Part shown: piece by piece, positions 1 through 6,743 of the stretch
How the letters are laid out: each line of letters starts with the position of its first letter
Position numbering within the stretch: the stretch's first letter is position 1
Assembly (NCBI GenBank): GCA_050250795.1
Contig: JBFWNZ010000126.1
Location: 1 to 9,970, forward strand
DNA: 9,970 bases
Reading direction: 5' to 3'
Source of the DNA: JBFWNZ01 sp050250795
GTDB taxonomy: Bacteria; Pseudomonadota; Alphaproteobacteria; UBA8366
Program-made: the position numbers and the translations under genes
Notes under the pieces: generated by a model
Database searches by the model: none
Told to the model about the DNA's origin: nothing
What the model saw: only the letters and a program-made list of their open reading frames with translations

Positions 1-54
1 ATGCCTTCTAGCGAAATTCGCGCCAGTTGTTGATCAAGGAACGAACCTAATCCA

Positions 55-84
55 CTGACAGGCAATCACTTGATCCCCTATAAC
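55..84 (+). promoter_or_regulatory. Candidate sigma70-type promoter of the SDR-MDR-methyltransferase operon
   Basis: A -35-like CTGACA (55-60, five of six consensus bases) is followed after 18 bases by a -10-like TATAAC (79-84, five of six). Transcription would begin near base 91, giving a leader of about 20 bases before the ATG at 113. It lies in the only clearly AT-richer intergenic stretch on this side of the window. No strong Shine-Dalgarno sequence precedes 113, only GGGTGA. The assignment rests on box match and spacing alone. Confidence 0.5.
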
Positions 85-112
85 ACCGTTTGCAATTGTC
101 CATCTGGGTGAC

Positions 113-871
113 ATGAACCTCGGCATCTCCGGTAAGCGTGTCCTCGTCACCGGCGCGTCTCAGGGCGTCGGCGAGGCTTGTGCGCGAGCCTTTGCCGCGG
201 AGGGTTGCCGCGTCGCCATCGTGGCGCGGCGGCCCGGCGCGCTCGCGCGCGTGCTGCAGGCGATGGGCGGTGCGGCGAAAGGGCATGCCCAGCATGCGGC
301 CGATTTGATGGCGGCGGGCGCGCCCGATGCGGTCCTCGACGCCCTCGACGCCGCAGGCGACCCGTTCGAGGTCGTCATCCACAATCTCGGCGGCACGCTG
401 GACCTCAAGGATCCGCTGGCACCGGCCGAGGATTGGCAGCGCGTCTGGCGCTACAATGCCGGCATCGCCATCGACCTGAATGCGCGTCTGGTGCCGCCGA
501 TGCAGGCAAGGGGCTGGGGCCGCATCGTCCATATCTCGTCGATCTCCGCCGAAGCCCTGAGGGGCGCCGCCGCCTATGGCGCCGCCAAGGCCTATCTCAA
601 TGCCTATACGAAAACCCTGGGCCGCGCGCTGGCGCCCGAGGGCATCGTCGTGTCGGCGCTGATGCCGGGCGCGCTCTACGCGCCGGGCGGTCCTTGGGAC
701 CGCAACCGGCGCGAGCGGCCGCATGTCGAACCGGATTTCCTGCGCCATCACCAGGCCGTTGGGCGGCTCGGCACGCCGGAAGAGATCGCGCCCTTCGCCC
801 TGTTCATGGCATCGCAGCATGTGACCTTTGCCCAGGGGGCCATTCTGCCGGTCGATGGCGGCACGATGTGA
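113..871 (+). CDS. SDR family NAD(P)-dependent oxidoreductase
   Basis: This 252-residue protein is a classical short-chain dehydrogenase/reductase, expected to be cytosolic and to interconvert an alcohol and a ketone on a small substrate, here probably a sugar or polyol. The cofactor motif TGASQGVG is at residues 13-20, and the basic pair R39-R40 after beta-strand 2 suggests NADP(H). The catalytic set is visible: N115, S142, Y155 and K159 (YGAAK). The substrate loop follows PG at 185-186, and the chain ends in the usual PVDGGTM. The NNAG motif is changed to NLGG (91-94). Length is typical of the family. The ATG at 113 places the first strand and the cofactor loop normally. It is first in an operon, and its stop codon shares one base with the next start. 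Generic annotation as a 3-oxoacyl-ACP reductase would be possible, but the neighbours argue for carbohydrate work. The family is certain; the substrate is unknown. Confidence 0.93.
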   Translation: MNLGISGKRVLVTGASQGVGEACARAFAAEGCRVAIVARRPGALARVLQAMGGAAKGHAQHAADLMAAGAPDAVLDALDAAGDPFEVVIHNLGGTLDLKDPLAPAEDWQRVWRYNAGIAIDLNARLVPPMQARGWGRIVHISSISAEALRGAAAYGAAKAYLNAYTKTLGRALAPEGIVVSALMPGALYAPGGPWDRNRRERPHVEPDFLRHHQAVGRLGTPEEIAPFALFMASQHVTFAQGAILPVDGGTM

Positions 872-1941
872 TGGGCACCGGCCGCCGCTATCCCCTCGCC
901 TTCCGCGCCGCCATCCTGCGGCGCAGCCATGCACCGCTGTCGGTGGAGACGGTGATTTTCGACGGGCCGCTGCGCGAGGGGCAGGTTCTCGTCCGCGTGC
1001 ACTGCACCGGCATCTGCGGCAAGCAGATCGAGGAGATCGACGCCGCGATGGGCCCCGATCCCTGGCTGCCGCACATGCTGGGGCATGAGGGCGCCGGGAC
1101 GGTCGTGGATATCGGTTCCGGCGTGACGCATGTCCAGATCGGGGATTGCGTCGTCATGCACTGGCTGAAGGGGCCGGGGATCGAGGCCGAAACGCCGCTC
1201 TATCGCGTGGGCGCGGAACGGATCAATGCCGGCTGGATCACCACCTTCAACGAATATGCCGTGGTTTCGGAGAACCGCCTGACAACCGTTCCCGCCGGCA
1301 CCGACCCGGCCAGTGCCGCCCTGTTCGGCTGCGCAGCCAGCACGGGAATCGGCGCCGTCGTCAACGATGCAGGCATCCGCCCCGGCCAGTCGCTGGTCGT
1401 GGTGGGGTGCGGCGGCGTCGGCCTTGCGGCGGTGCAGGCGGCGGCGGCGGCAGGCGCGACACCGCTGATCGCCGTCGACAGCCATGCCGGGCGCCTGCGC
1501 CGCGCAAGCGCGTTCGGCGCGACCCACGCCGCGACGCCGGCAGAGGCGGCAACTGCCGTGCGGAATGCGACCGGCGGCAACGGCGCCGCCGTCGTCCTGG
1601 TGACCGCGGGCAGCGGCGTGGCGCTGGAATTGGGAATCGCCTGCGCCGCAGCGCCGGGACGGGTCTACATGGTCGGCGTTCCGCCGGCAGATGCGACCGT
1701 CGCGGTGCCCGCCCTCGACATCCATCGCGGCAAGACTCTGACCGGCAGCTATGGCGGCGGCTGCCATCCGGACCGGGACATTCCGCGCTTTCTCGCCATG
1801 GCCGCGGACGGCCGCTTCGATGCCGCGGGGCTGATCGGCATGACGGTCCCGCTCGACGACATCAACCGGGGGATCGAGGCGATGCGCGGCCCCCTGATCG
1901 GCCGCTGCATCGTCGACATGCGCACCGGCAGCGGCCGATGA
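871..1941 (+). CDS. Zinc-type medium-chain alcohol dehydrogenase
   Basis: This 356-residue protein is a medium-chain (MDR) dehydrogenase, predicted to oxidise an alcohol or reduce a carbonyl with NAD(H). The GroES-like N-terminal domain carries likely catalytic zinc ligands C49 (in GICGKQ), H72-E73 (in GHEGAG) and C154 (in GCAASTG). The Rossmann part has GCGGVG at 179-184 and an acidic D203 that favours NAD. The usual four-cysteine structural zinc lobe is missing: around residues 93-115 there is only C93, replaced by a segment starting HWLKGPGIE. The start ATG at 871 overlaps the SDR stop by one base (TGATG), and its own stop overlaps the next ATG by four, so translation is probably coupled. 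The substrate is unknown. It may act in sequence with the SDR on the same intermediate. An upstream in-frame extension exists but would run through the SDR gene and has no family similarity. Confidence 0.92.
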   Translation: MGTGRRYPLAFRAAILRRSHAPLSVETVIFDGPLREGQVLVRVHCTGICGKQIEEIDAAMGPDPWLPHMLGHEGAGTVVDIGSGVTHVQIGDCVVMHWLKGPGIEAETPLYRVGAERINAGWITTFNEYAVVSENRLTTVPAGTDPASAALFGCAASTGIGAVVNDAGIRPGQSLVVVGCGGVGLAAVQAAAAAGATPLIAVDSHAGRLRRASAFGATHAATPAEAATAVRNATGGNGAAVVLVTAGSGVALELGIACAAAPGRVYMVGVPPADATVAVPALDIHRGKTLTGSYGGGCHPDRDIPRFLAMAADGRFDAAGLIGMTVPLDDINRGIEAMRGPLIGRCIVDMRTGSGR

Positions 1942-2666
1942 GCGAACGCCCCCACGGCAGTTTCGACTACACCGCGCTGATCGGCATTCCCGAGGTGGCC
2001 CTGCGGCTGGAGATGCTGCGCGACCGGATGCTGGCGCGGCTGGCACCCGGTCCGGCGGCGCGGATTCTCGAGGTCGGCGCGGGCAGCGGCGATGCGACCC
2101 TGATGCTCGCGGCCGCGTTCCGCTCGGTCACGCTGGTCGATGCCGATCCCGGCATCTGCCGTGAGGTCTCCGCCCGCATGCAGGCGGAGACTGTCGGGAA
2201 TGTCGCCGTCGCCACCGAATGGGTGGAGCGGTTCGCGGACGCATCCGGCTTCGACGGCATCGTGCTTCAGAACATCCTGGAGCATCTGGAAGACCCGGTC
2301 GGCGCGCTGCGCCATCTGGCGACGATGCTGCGGCCCGGCGGTGCGATGTTCGTCAACGTGCCGCTGGCGCATTCGCTGCATCGCTGGCTCGGCGTCGAGA
2401 TGGGCTATATGGCCGACCCGGCCGCGCTGGCGGACTCGGACATCGCCTATGGGCATTACCGAGTCTACACCGCCTCGCTGCTCCGCGAGCACATTGAGGC
2501 CGCGGGACTGATCGTCGAACTGGAGAGGCCCTACTATCTCAAGCCCCTGACCACGGGCCAGTTGACGCCCCTGCCCCTGGAGTTGCACCGGGCGCTGTTC
2601 CGCCTGGGCGAACGCTTCCCGGACTTCGCGTCCTACATCTACGCCGAAGCCGCCCCGGCGGGCTGA
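1938..2666 (+). CDS. Class I SAM-dependent methyltransferase
   Basis: This 242-residue protein is a soluble Rossmann-fold methyltransferase of the Methyltransf_11/23 type. Motif I is EVGAGSGDAT (45-54), the acidic end of strand 2 is VDAD (67-70), the post-II motif NILEHLEDP is at 112-120, and LRPGGAMFVNVP is at 131-142. These features are typical of small-molecule methyltransferases, including sugar O-methyltransferases in surface-glycan loci. The C-terminal half (GHYRVYT at 172-178, then a Leu/Pro-rich segment) is probably the substrate-binding part. The start ATG overlaps the dehydrogenase stop by four bases (ATGA), and no separate ribosome binding site is evident, so coupling is likely. 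It is the last gene of its operon, and its final 28 bases overlap the last bases of the convergent transketolase gene. The methyl acceptor is not identifiable; a methylated sugar is inferred from context only. Confidence 0.88.
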   Translation: MSERPHGSFDYTALIGIPEVALRLEMLRDRMLARLAPGPAARILEVGAGSGDATLMLAAAFRSVTLVDADPGICREVSARMQAETVGNVAVATEWVERFADASGFDGIVLQNILEHLEDPVGALRHLATMLRPGGAMFVNVPLAHSLHRWLGVEMGYMADPAALADSDIAYGHYRVYTASLLREHIEAAGLIVELERPYYLKPLTTGQLTPLPLELHRALFRLGERFPDFASYIYAEAAPAG

Positions 2667-3580
2667 CCCAGCGCCATAGCCACCCGCTCCGCCATCGCAT
2701 CCGGCTGTAGGCCGTAGAGCGCCAGCAGCGAATCCTGGCTGCCATATTGCGCGGCGAAACGGTCGGGAATGCCGAGGCGCAGCACATTCTGCATCCGCCC
2801 GGCATCGGCAAGGCATTCCAGAACCGCACTGCCGAGGCCGCCGGCCAGCACATGCTCCTCCACCGTCACCAGCAGGTCGGTGCCCGCCGCGAATCCGAGC
2901 AGCCCTTCGGCGTCGAGCGGCTTCACTGTCGGCATGTGCAGCACGCCCGCGGCCATGCCGCGCTCGGCCAGCAGGTCGCAGGCGGCCAGCGCCCGGCCGG
3001 TCATCACCCCGGTGCTGACGAACCCCACGCGCCCCGGTGCGCGGAGCGGATAGGCGCGGCCGATGGCGAAATCCTCGATCCCTCCGGTCACGACCGGATC
3101 GCCGCCCTTGCCCAGCCGGATATAGGCCGGGCCAGGCAGGTTGCGGGCGGCGCGCATCATGCGGCGCATCTCGTCGGCGTCGGCGACGGCAAGCACTGTC
3201 ATGTTGGGCAGAGCCCGCATGATCGCGATGTCCTCGATGGCAAGATGCGTCGGCCCGAGCGGCGCATAGACGAGGCCGCCGCCATTGCCGATCAGACGCA
3301 CCGGCAGGTCGTGCAGGCAGAGGTCGAGCGCCACTTGCTCGTAGCAGCGCCGCGTAATGAAGGTGGCGATGGTGTTCACATAGGGGATGAAGCCGTCCAT
3401 CGCGAGCCCGGCCGCCAGACCGATCACCGCCGCCTCGCTGACCCCCTCCATGAAGAAGCGCTCCGGCATCTCGGCGCGCATCTCCGCCAGCGTATCGGGG
3501 CCGAGATCGGAGCCGACGAAGACGATGCGGTCGTCCTCGCGCGCCAGCGCATGCACCATGTCGAGCGCGGCCTTACGCAT
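2639..3580 (-). CDS. Transketolase, C-terminal subunit (Pyr plus C-terminal domains)
   Basis: This 313-residue protein matches the second half of transketolase: the pyrimidine-binding domain and the C-terminal domain. The likely catalytic glutamate lies in GVSEAAVIG (E49). A family-typical segment TIATFITRRCYEQV runs from about 70 to 83, GPTHLAIED is at 109-117, and EEHVLAGGLG at 241-250 marks the C-terminal domain. It should pair with the adjacent N-terminal subunit to move a two-carbon ketol group between phosphorylated or free sugars, using thiamine diphosphate. The ATG at 3580 was chosen because homology begins there; it overlaps the upstream subunit by eight bases, and a G-rich stretch precedes it. 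An in-frame upstream ATG at 3682 would add 34 non-homologous residues. Full-length transketolase is about 650 residues; this pair totals 595. The family is sure. The donor and acceptor are unknown, and related split enzymes such as the apulose-4-phosphate type cannot be excluded. Confidence 0.93.
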   Translation of the reverse strand: MRKAALDMVHALAREDDRIVFVGSDLGPDTLAEMRAEMPERFFMEGVSEAAVIGLAAGLAMDGFIPYVNTIATFITRRCYEQVALDLCLHDLPVRLIGNGGGLVYAPLGPTHLAIEDIAIMRALPNMTVLAVADADEMRRMMRAARNLPGPAYIRLGKGGDPVVTGGIEDFAIGRAYPLRAPGRVGFVSTGVMTGRALAACDLLAERGMAAGVLHMPTVKPLDAEGLLGFAAGTDLLVTVEEHVLAGGLGSAVLECLADAGRMQNVLRLGIPDRFAAQYGSQDSLLALYGLQPDAMAERVAMALGQPAGAASA

Positions 3581-4421
3581 CCGCCGTCCCCCGTCCCGCA
3601 TCGGCCAGGGCCGCGCGCAGGCGCGCCGCCTCGTCGGGCGGCAGCTTCGATTTGTGATGCCAGGTCGGGTCGTTCTCGGCAAAGCCGATGCCGCGGCCCT
3701 TCACCGTATGGCAGATCACGGCGCTCGGCCGTCCGGGCTCGAAGGGCAGCGCGCGGAAGGCGGCCTCCAGCGCACCCACATCATGCCCATCGACCTCGCG
3801 CGCGGCGAAGCCGAAGGCCCGCCATTTCTCCGCCAGCGGCTCCAGCGGCAGGATGTCGGCCACGAATCCTGCGGACTGGATCTTGTTGTAGTCGACGATG
3901 ACAGTCAGGTTGTCGAGCCGGTGCTTGGCCGCGATCATCGCCGCTTCCCAGACCGAGCCCTCGTTGATCTCGCCATCGCCGCAGACGACGAACACGCGCG
4001 CATCCCGCCCCCGCATCCGCTGCGCCAGTGCCATGCCAAGACCGACCGGCAGACCGTGTCCCAGTGCGCCGGTCGAGGCCTCCACACCCGGCACCTTGCC
4101 GCGCTCGGGATGGCCGCCGAGCCGGCTGCCGGCGCGGCAGAAGCCCGCAAGTTCGGCACGGTCGATGAAGCCCTTGTCCGCCAGCAGGGCGTAGAGCGCG
4201 ATGCAGCCATGCCCCTTGCTGAGGATCAGTCGGTCGCGCTCCGGCCAGTCCGGTTCCAACGGCCGCACGCGCAGGATGTCGTCGTAAAGCACCCGCAATA
4301 TCTCGATCAGCGACAGGGTCGAGCCCACATGGCCGCGCCCGCCCCCCTCCAGCGCCTCCAGCACAAGTTCGCGCAGATGGATCGAACGTGGGTCCAGCAG
4401 CCTGGGTGCGGGGGCGCTCAT
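3573..4421 (-). CDS. Transketolase, N-terminal subunit (ThDP-binding)
   Basis: This 282-residue protein matches the first half of transketolase, which binds the diphosphate of thiamine diphosphate. Visible marks are GHVGS (30-34), SKGHG (68-72), TGALGHGL (117-124) and the ThDP/Mg signature starting GDGEINEG at 148 and ending VDYNK (N179), the normal spacing. The start at 4421 is supported by GAGGAT at 4433-4428, eight bases or so upstream, and by an ATGA overlap with the preceding kinase-like gene. A longer in-frame reading to 4559 adds only Arg/Gly-rich sequence lying over that gene. It should form the active site with the next gene's product, since each half supplies part of the cofactor pocket. 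Bacterial housekeeping transketolase is usually one chain; split forms are common in accessory sugar pathways and in archaea. Regulation is probably from the operon promoter upstream of 6673. Confidence 0.94.
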   Translation of the reverse strand: MSAPAPRLLDPRSIHLRELVLEALEGGGRGHVGSTLSLIEILRVLYDDILRVRPLEPDWPERDRLILSKGHGCIALYALLADKGFIDRAELAGFCRAGSRLGGHPERGKVPGVEASTGALGHGLPVGLGMALAQRMRGRDARVFVVCGDGEINEGSVWEAAMIAAKHRLDNLTVIVDYNKIQSAGFVADILPLEPLAEKWRAFGFAAREVDGHDVGALEAAFRALPFEPGRPSAVICHTVKGRGIGFAENDPTWHHKSKLPPDEAARLRAALADAGRGTADA

Positions 4422-5380
4422 GCAGCCATCCTCATCAGCATCGCTTCCGCCTTTGCCAGTTGCGCGGCCTTCACTTCGGCATGCTCGCCGTCCATCCCAG
4501 CCGCGCGCCGGTCGGCCCAGCGTTCCGGCAGGAACTCGTTGAGCAGGATCAATGCCCATCGCAGCGCATAGGCCGGCAGCAGCGTGTCGAGCCGATCCGT
4601 GAAATCCGGATCGGCACCATAGAGCCGCTCCGCACCCATCCGAAACCGTTCTGCAAGTGTGTCGTCCAATGCCATGCCCGGATGCAGCATGACATCCGCC
4701 GTCAGCTTCGCCGGATCGTCCCAGCCGAAATACTCGAAATCGAGGAAAACCAACCGCCCGTCCGTAAGCCGCAAGGCATTGTGCAGGCCGAAATCCGACG
4801 GGCTGAGGCTACGTTGGGCCGGTGCCGTCGCGATATCCGCGATCCGCGGCGGCAGCGAGGCTCGCCACGGCTCCAAGCGGTCGGGGACGAACGCGCGCAA
4901 GGACGGCTCTCTTGCGGCCGCATCGCGAATCCGTCCAAGCCGCGCGTCGACCTGGCGCAGCAGTTCGGCCCCGGTCCAGCACGCTTCCCGCGCGGGCCGC
5001 AGGCCGACTCCCGCCTGCCGGCAGGCATGCAGCCGCGCGAGGAAATCGAGGCAAGCATCGATCCCTGCGGCATCGGCAGGCATGGGAGATACTCCCTCCA
5101 CCCAGCGCAGCAGCAATGCCGTGACGTCCGGATCGGCCGCCACGATTTCCGGAACCGCCCCGAAGCCTTGCGCCCGCATGAAACGAAGCGCATCGCCCTC
5201 CGCACCGAGCCGGTCCGCCGCATCCGCCGCCCCATAGCGCTTCAGCGCATACGCATGACCGTCCGGCCCAACGATCCGCCAGACGGATGCGTTTCGGCCG
5301 CGTGCCCTCACGGGTTCCGCAGCCGTCACGGGCCCGCCGATCAACGCGGTCGCGCATGCCTGCGCATCAAAGCAGCGCAT
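4418..5380 (-). CDS. APH-fold phosphotransferase family protein (small-molecule kinase)
   Basis: This 320-residue protein has the aminoglycoside/choline kinase fold (Phosphotransferase enzyme family). An ATP-anchoring lysine is probably K47 (ALKRY), with a possible helix partner E61. The catalytic loop reads SPSDFGLHN (193-201) with D196 and N201, in place of the commoner HGDLHPGN. The metal-binding D214 lies in FLDFEYFGWDD. It probably phosphorylates a small hydroxylated compound in the cytosol. The neighbours suggest a sugar or polyol, not an antibiotic. A strong ribosome binding site GGGAGG (5395-5390) sits nine bases before the ATG at 5380, which settles the start against a longer reading from 5758. 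It overlaps the HAD gene by 14 bases and the transketolase N subunit by four. The fold is well supported; the substrate is unknown, and resistance activity is unlikely from context. Confidence 0.85.
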   Translation of the reverse strand: MRCFDAQACATALIGGPVTAAEPVRARGRNASVWRIVGPDGHAYALKRYGAADAADRLGAEGDALRFMRAQGFGAVPEIVAADPDVTALLLRWVEGVSPMPADAAGIDACLDFLARLHACRQAGVGLRPAREACWTGAELLRQVDARLGRIRDAAAREPSLRAFVPDRLEPWRASLPPRIADIATAPAQRSLSPSDFGLHNALRLTDGRLVFLDFEYFGWDDPAKLTADVMLHPGMALDDTLAERFRMGAERLYGADPDFTDRLDTLLPAYALRWALILLNEFLPERWADRRAAGMDGEHAEVKAAQLAKAEAMLMRMAA

Positions 5381-5969
5381 CGGCCAAGGCCTCCCAGCTG
5401 CGATAAGCCGTATAGGGGCCCGGCGGCGCGGGCGTTTCTCCCGGATCGTAGAGATGACGGCGCACCTGGACCGGAAAGGAGGGCTCCGCGAACACTTCGA
5501 CCAGGTCGTCCACGAAATCGGTGCAGCCGATGGCCGCGATCCGACCGATCTTGTCCTGCCGCGTCGGCTCGAAGAACACGCGTTCCGGATCGAGACCGAA
5601 GCCGTCCTCGGCGAAGAAACCCTGGCGGCGCATCCAGTCCAGCGCTGCCCCGCGCAGGTCGACACCGCCGGGGTCCAGGGCCGCATGCCGGGTCTTGTGG
5701 CTGACGATGGCGACCGGAATGCCGGCGTTCTTGCATGCACGCAGGAAGACACCGGCACCGGGCATCAGCCGCGCCTCGGCCATCCGGCGGCCATAGACCG
5801 CAGCCTGCACGGCCTGCCAGCGCCGCTCCCCATCCGGCAGCGCCCGCAATCGGTCGCGCAATGCCCGCTTTCCGCCCTCCGCACCGGCGAGCCCCTGCGC
5901 CGCGGCCTCTTCGGCGAAGAGATGGTCGTAACCGACCAATGTGTTGTCGAAATCGAGGCCGATCCGCAT
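5367..5969 (-). CDS. HAD-superfamily hydrolase
   Basis: This 200-residue protein is a haloacid dehalogenase-type phosphatase. Motif I is LDFDNTLV with nucleophile D6, acid/base D8 and T10. Motif II serine is S90 (in IVSHKT), motif III lysine is K140, and the motif IV acids are in DFVDDLVEVF (151-160, with D154 and D155). A small helical insertion between residues 15 and 65 would act as the cap. It probably removes phosphate from a sugar or similar metabolite. The start at 5969 has AGGA (5979-5976) six bases upstream, inside the end of the preceding methyltransferase gene, and lies eight bases after that gene's stop. Related short HAD proteins are remembered from surface-polysaccharide loci, but this was not checked. 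The phosphatase fold is clear; the substrate is not. Confidence 0.85.
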   Translation of the reverse strand: MRIGLDFDNTLVGYDHLFAEEAAAQGLAGAEGGKRALRDRLRALPDGERRWQAVQAAVYGRRMAEARLMPGAGVFLRACKNAGIPVAIVSHKTRHAALDPGGVDLRGAALDWMRRQGFFAEDGFGLDPERVFFEPTRQDKIGRIAAIGCTDFVDDLVEVFAEPSFPVQVRRHLYDPGETPAPPGPYTAYRSWEALADALL

Positions 5970-5977
5970 GCGCGATC

Positions 5978-6673
5978 CTATTTCACGCAGAGCGCCATCA
6001 GGTAGTGCGCCATCTTGTCGAAGCCGGTGTGCACCACCTCGTCATTCATCGAGAACAGAAAGACATTGGCGAAACGGCGCTGCAACGCCGCCACGAAGCG
6101 ATCCGGAGCGAACAGGTTGATATGGCCGAGACGGCTGCGCTCGGACGCATAGGCCGATGCGTTGAGGCTCGGCGTACCGATCACCGCGACCCCGCCGGGG
6201 CATAACGCGTCGGCACAGTTGTCGATGAAACGATCCTCCTCGACGCCGTTGGGCACATGTTCGATGACGTCCAGGCAGACCAGCCCGTCATAACGTTCCC
6301 GGTCGGCACCGTCCGATCCAAAGTCCCGGCATTCATAGACAAGACGCCCGCGCTTGGCGGGGTTGGCAGCCTCGAACGCCGGCACGAAGGACCGCGATGC
6401 GCGCTCGGTCTGGTCGCGGTCGAAATCCACGCCATGCACCTCTGCCTGCGTCTCCGCGACCAGCAGCAGCGCGCCGACCCCCTCGCCGCTTCCCACCTCG
6501 ATGATCCGGCGCTTGTGGCGCAGCATCTTCGCCGCGAACTTGTAGCGGGCGAGAATGAAGGCGAGGCATTTCGGATCGCGCAGCAGAAGCTCTGTGTAGA
6601 TCGGTCCCAAGGTCACCTGTTCGGCGATATTGAGGGCCGTGACTTTGTCCCATTGAGCCTTGGCATCCGACAT
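5978..6673 (-). CDS. Class I SAM-dependent methyltransferase
   Basis: This 231-residue protein is a class I methyltransferase. Motif I is EVGSGEGVG (59-67 or so), the strand-2 acid is in GVDFD (81-85), the post-II motif LDVIEHVPNG spans about 134-143, and PGG is at 159-161. A later segment, GHINLFAP (183-190), recalls methyltransferases that act on sugars or lipids, though this is not diagnostic. The ATG at 6673 follows GGAGG at a long spacing of about 13 bases, with a purine-rich GAAGAAG nearer. It is the first gene of the minus-strand operon and stands divergent to the TPR gene. It differs clearly from the methyltransferase at 1938-2666 outside the cofactor motifs, so the two are not recent duplicates. 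The acceptor is unknown; a role in methylating the product of the cassette is inferred. Confidence 0.88.
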   Translation of the reverse strand: MSDAKAQWDKVTALNIAEQVTLGPIYTELLLRDPKCLAFILARYKFAAKMLRHKRRIIEVGSGEGVGALLLVAETQAEVHGVDFDRDQTERASRSFVPAFEAANPAKRGRLVYECRDFGSDGADRERYDGLVCLDVIEHVPNGVEEDRFIDNCADALCPGGVAVIGTPSLNASAYASERSRLGHINLFAPDRFVAALQRRFANVFLFSMNDEVVHTGFDKMAHYLMALCVK

Positions 6674-6743
6674 GGCAGGCTTCTTCCCTCCGTCGCGGGG
6701 CGGCCGATCCGGTCCGTGGCACCGACGCCGGACCCCCTTTTCG
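6674..6743. promoter_or_regulatory. Divergent intergenic region between methyltransferase and TPR gene
   Basis: These 70 bases separate two divergent start codons and must hold or adjoin promoters for the five-gene minus-strand operon and for the plus-strand TPR gene. No convincing -35/-10 pair was found for either direction. A 6-base inverted repeat, GGTCCG at 6711-6716 and CGGACC at 6729-6734 with a 12-base spacer, could be a regulator site. It may equally be chance in GC-rich DNA. Confidence 0.35.

Noticed and set aside
748..2046. Long open frames on the strand opposite the SDR and dehydrogenase genes.
   Set aside because: They are Arg/Ala/Gly-rich, lack any family motif, and are the usual by-product of high third-position GC in the true genes.
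2166..2191. Perfect nine-base inverted repeat (GTCTCCGCC and GGCGGAGAC, eight-base loop) in the first methyltransferase gene.
   Set aside because: In about 10 kb of GC-rich sequence a nine-base stem with a short loop is expected about once by chance, and it has no position relative to a start or stop that suggests a role.
2648..2664. GC-rich stem CCGCC/GGCGG between the convergent genes as a two-way terminator.
   Set aside because: The loop would be only two bases without opening a pair, the stem has a bulge, and no T-run follows on either strand.
5013..5026. Perfect 14-base palindrome GCCTGCCGGCAGGC inside the APH-fold gene.
   Set aside because: Seven-base half-sites are expected by chance at this length and GC content, and there is no second copy or promoter nearby.
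4418..5380. Antibiotic resistance role for the APH-fold protein.
   Set aside because: The catalytic loop differs from the aminoglycoside kinase form, and the gene is locked by overlap into a sugar-enzyme operon.
2747..5704. Long plus-strand open frames across the transketolase and kinase-like genes.
   Set aside because: They have no recognisable domains and lie antisense to genes with full sets of conserved motifs.
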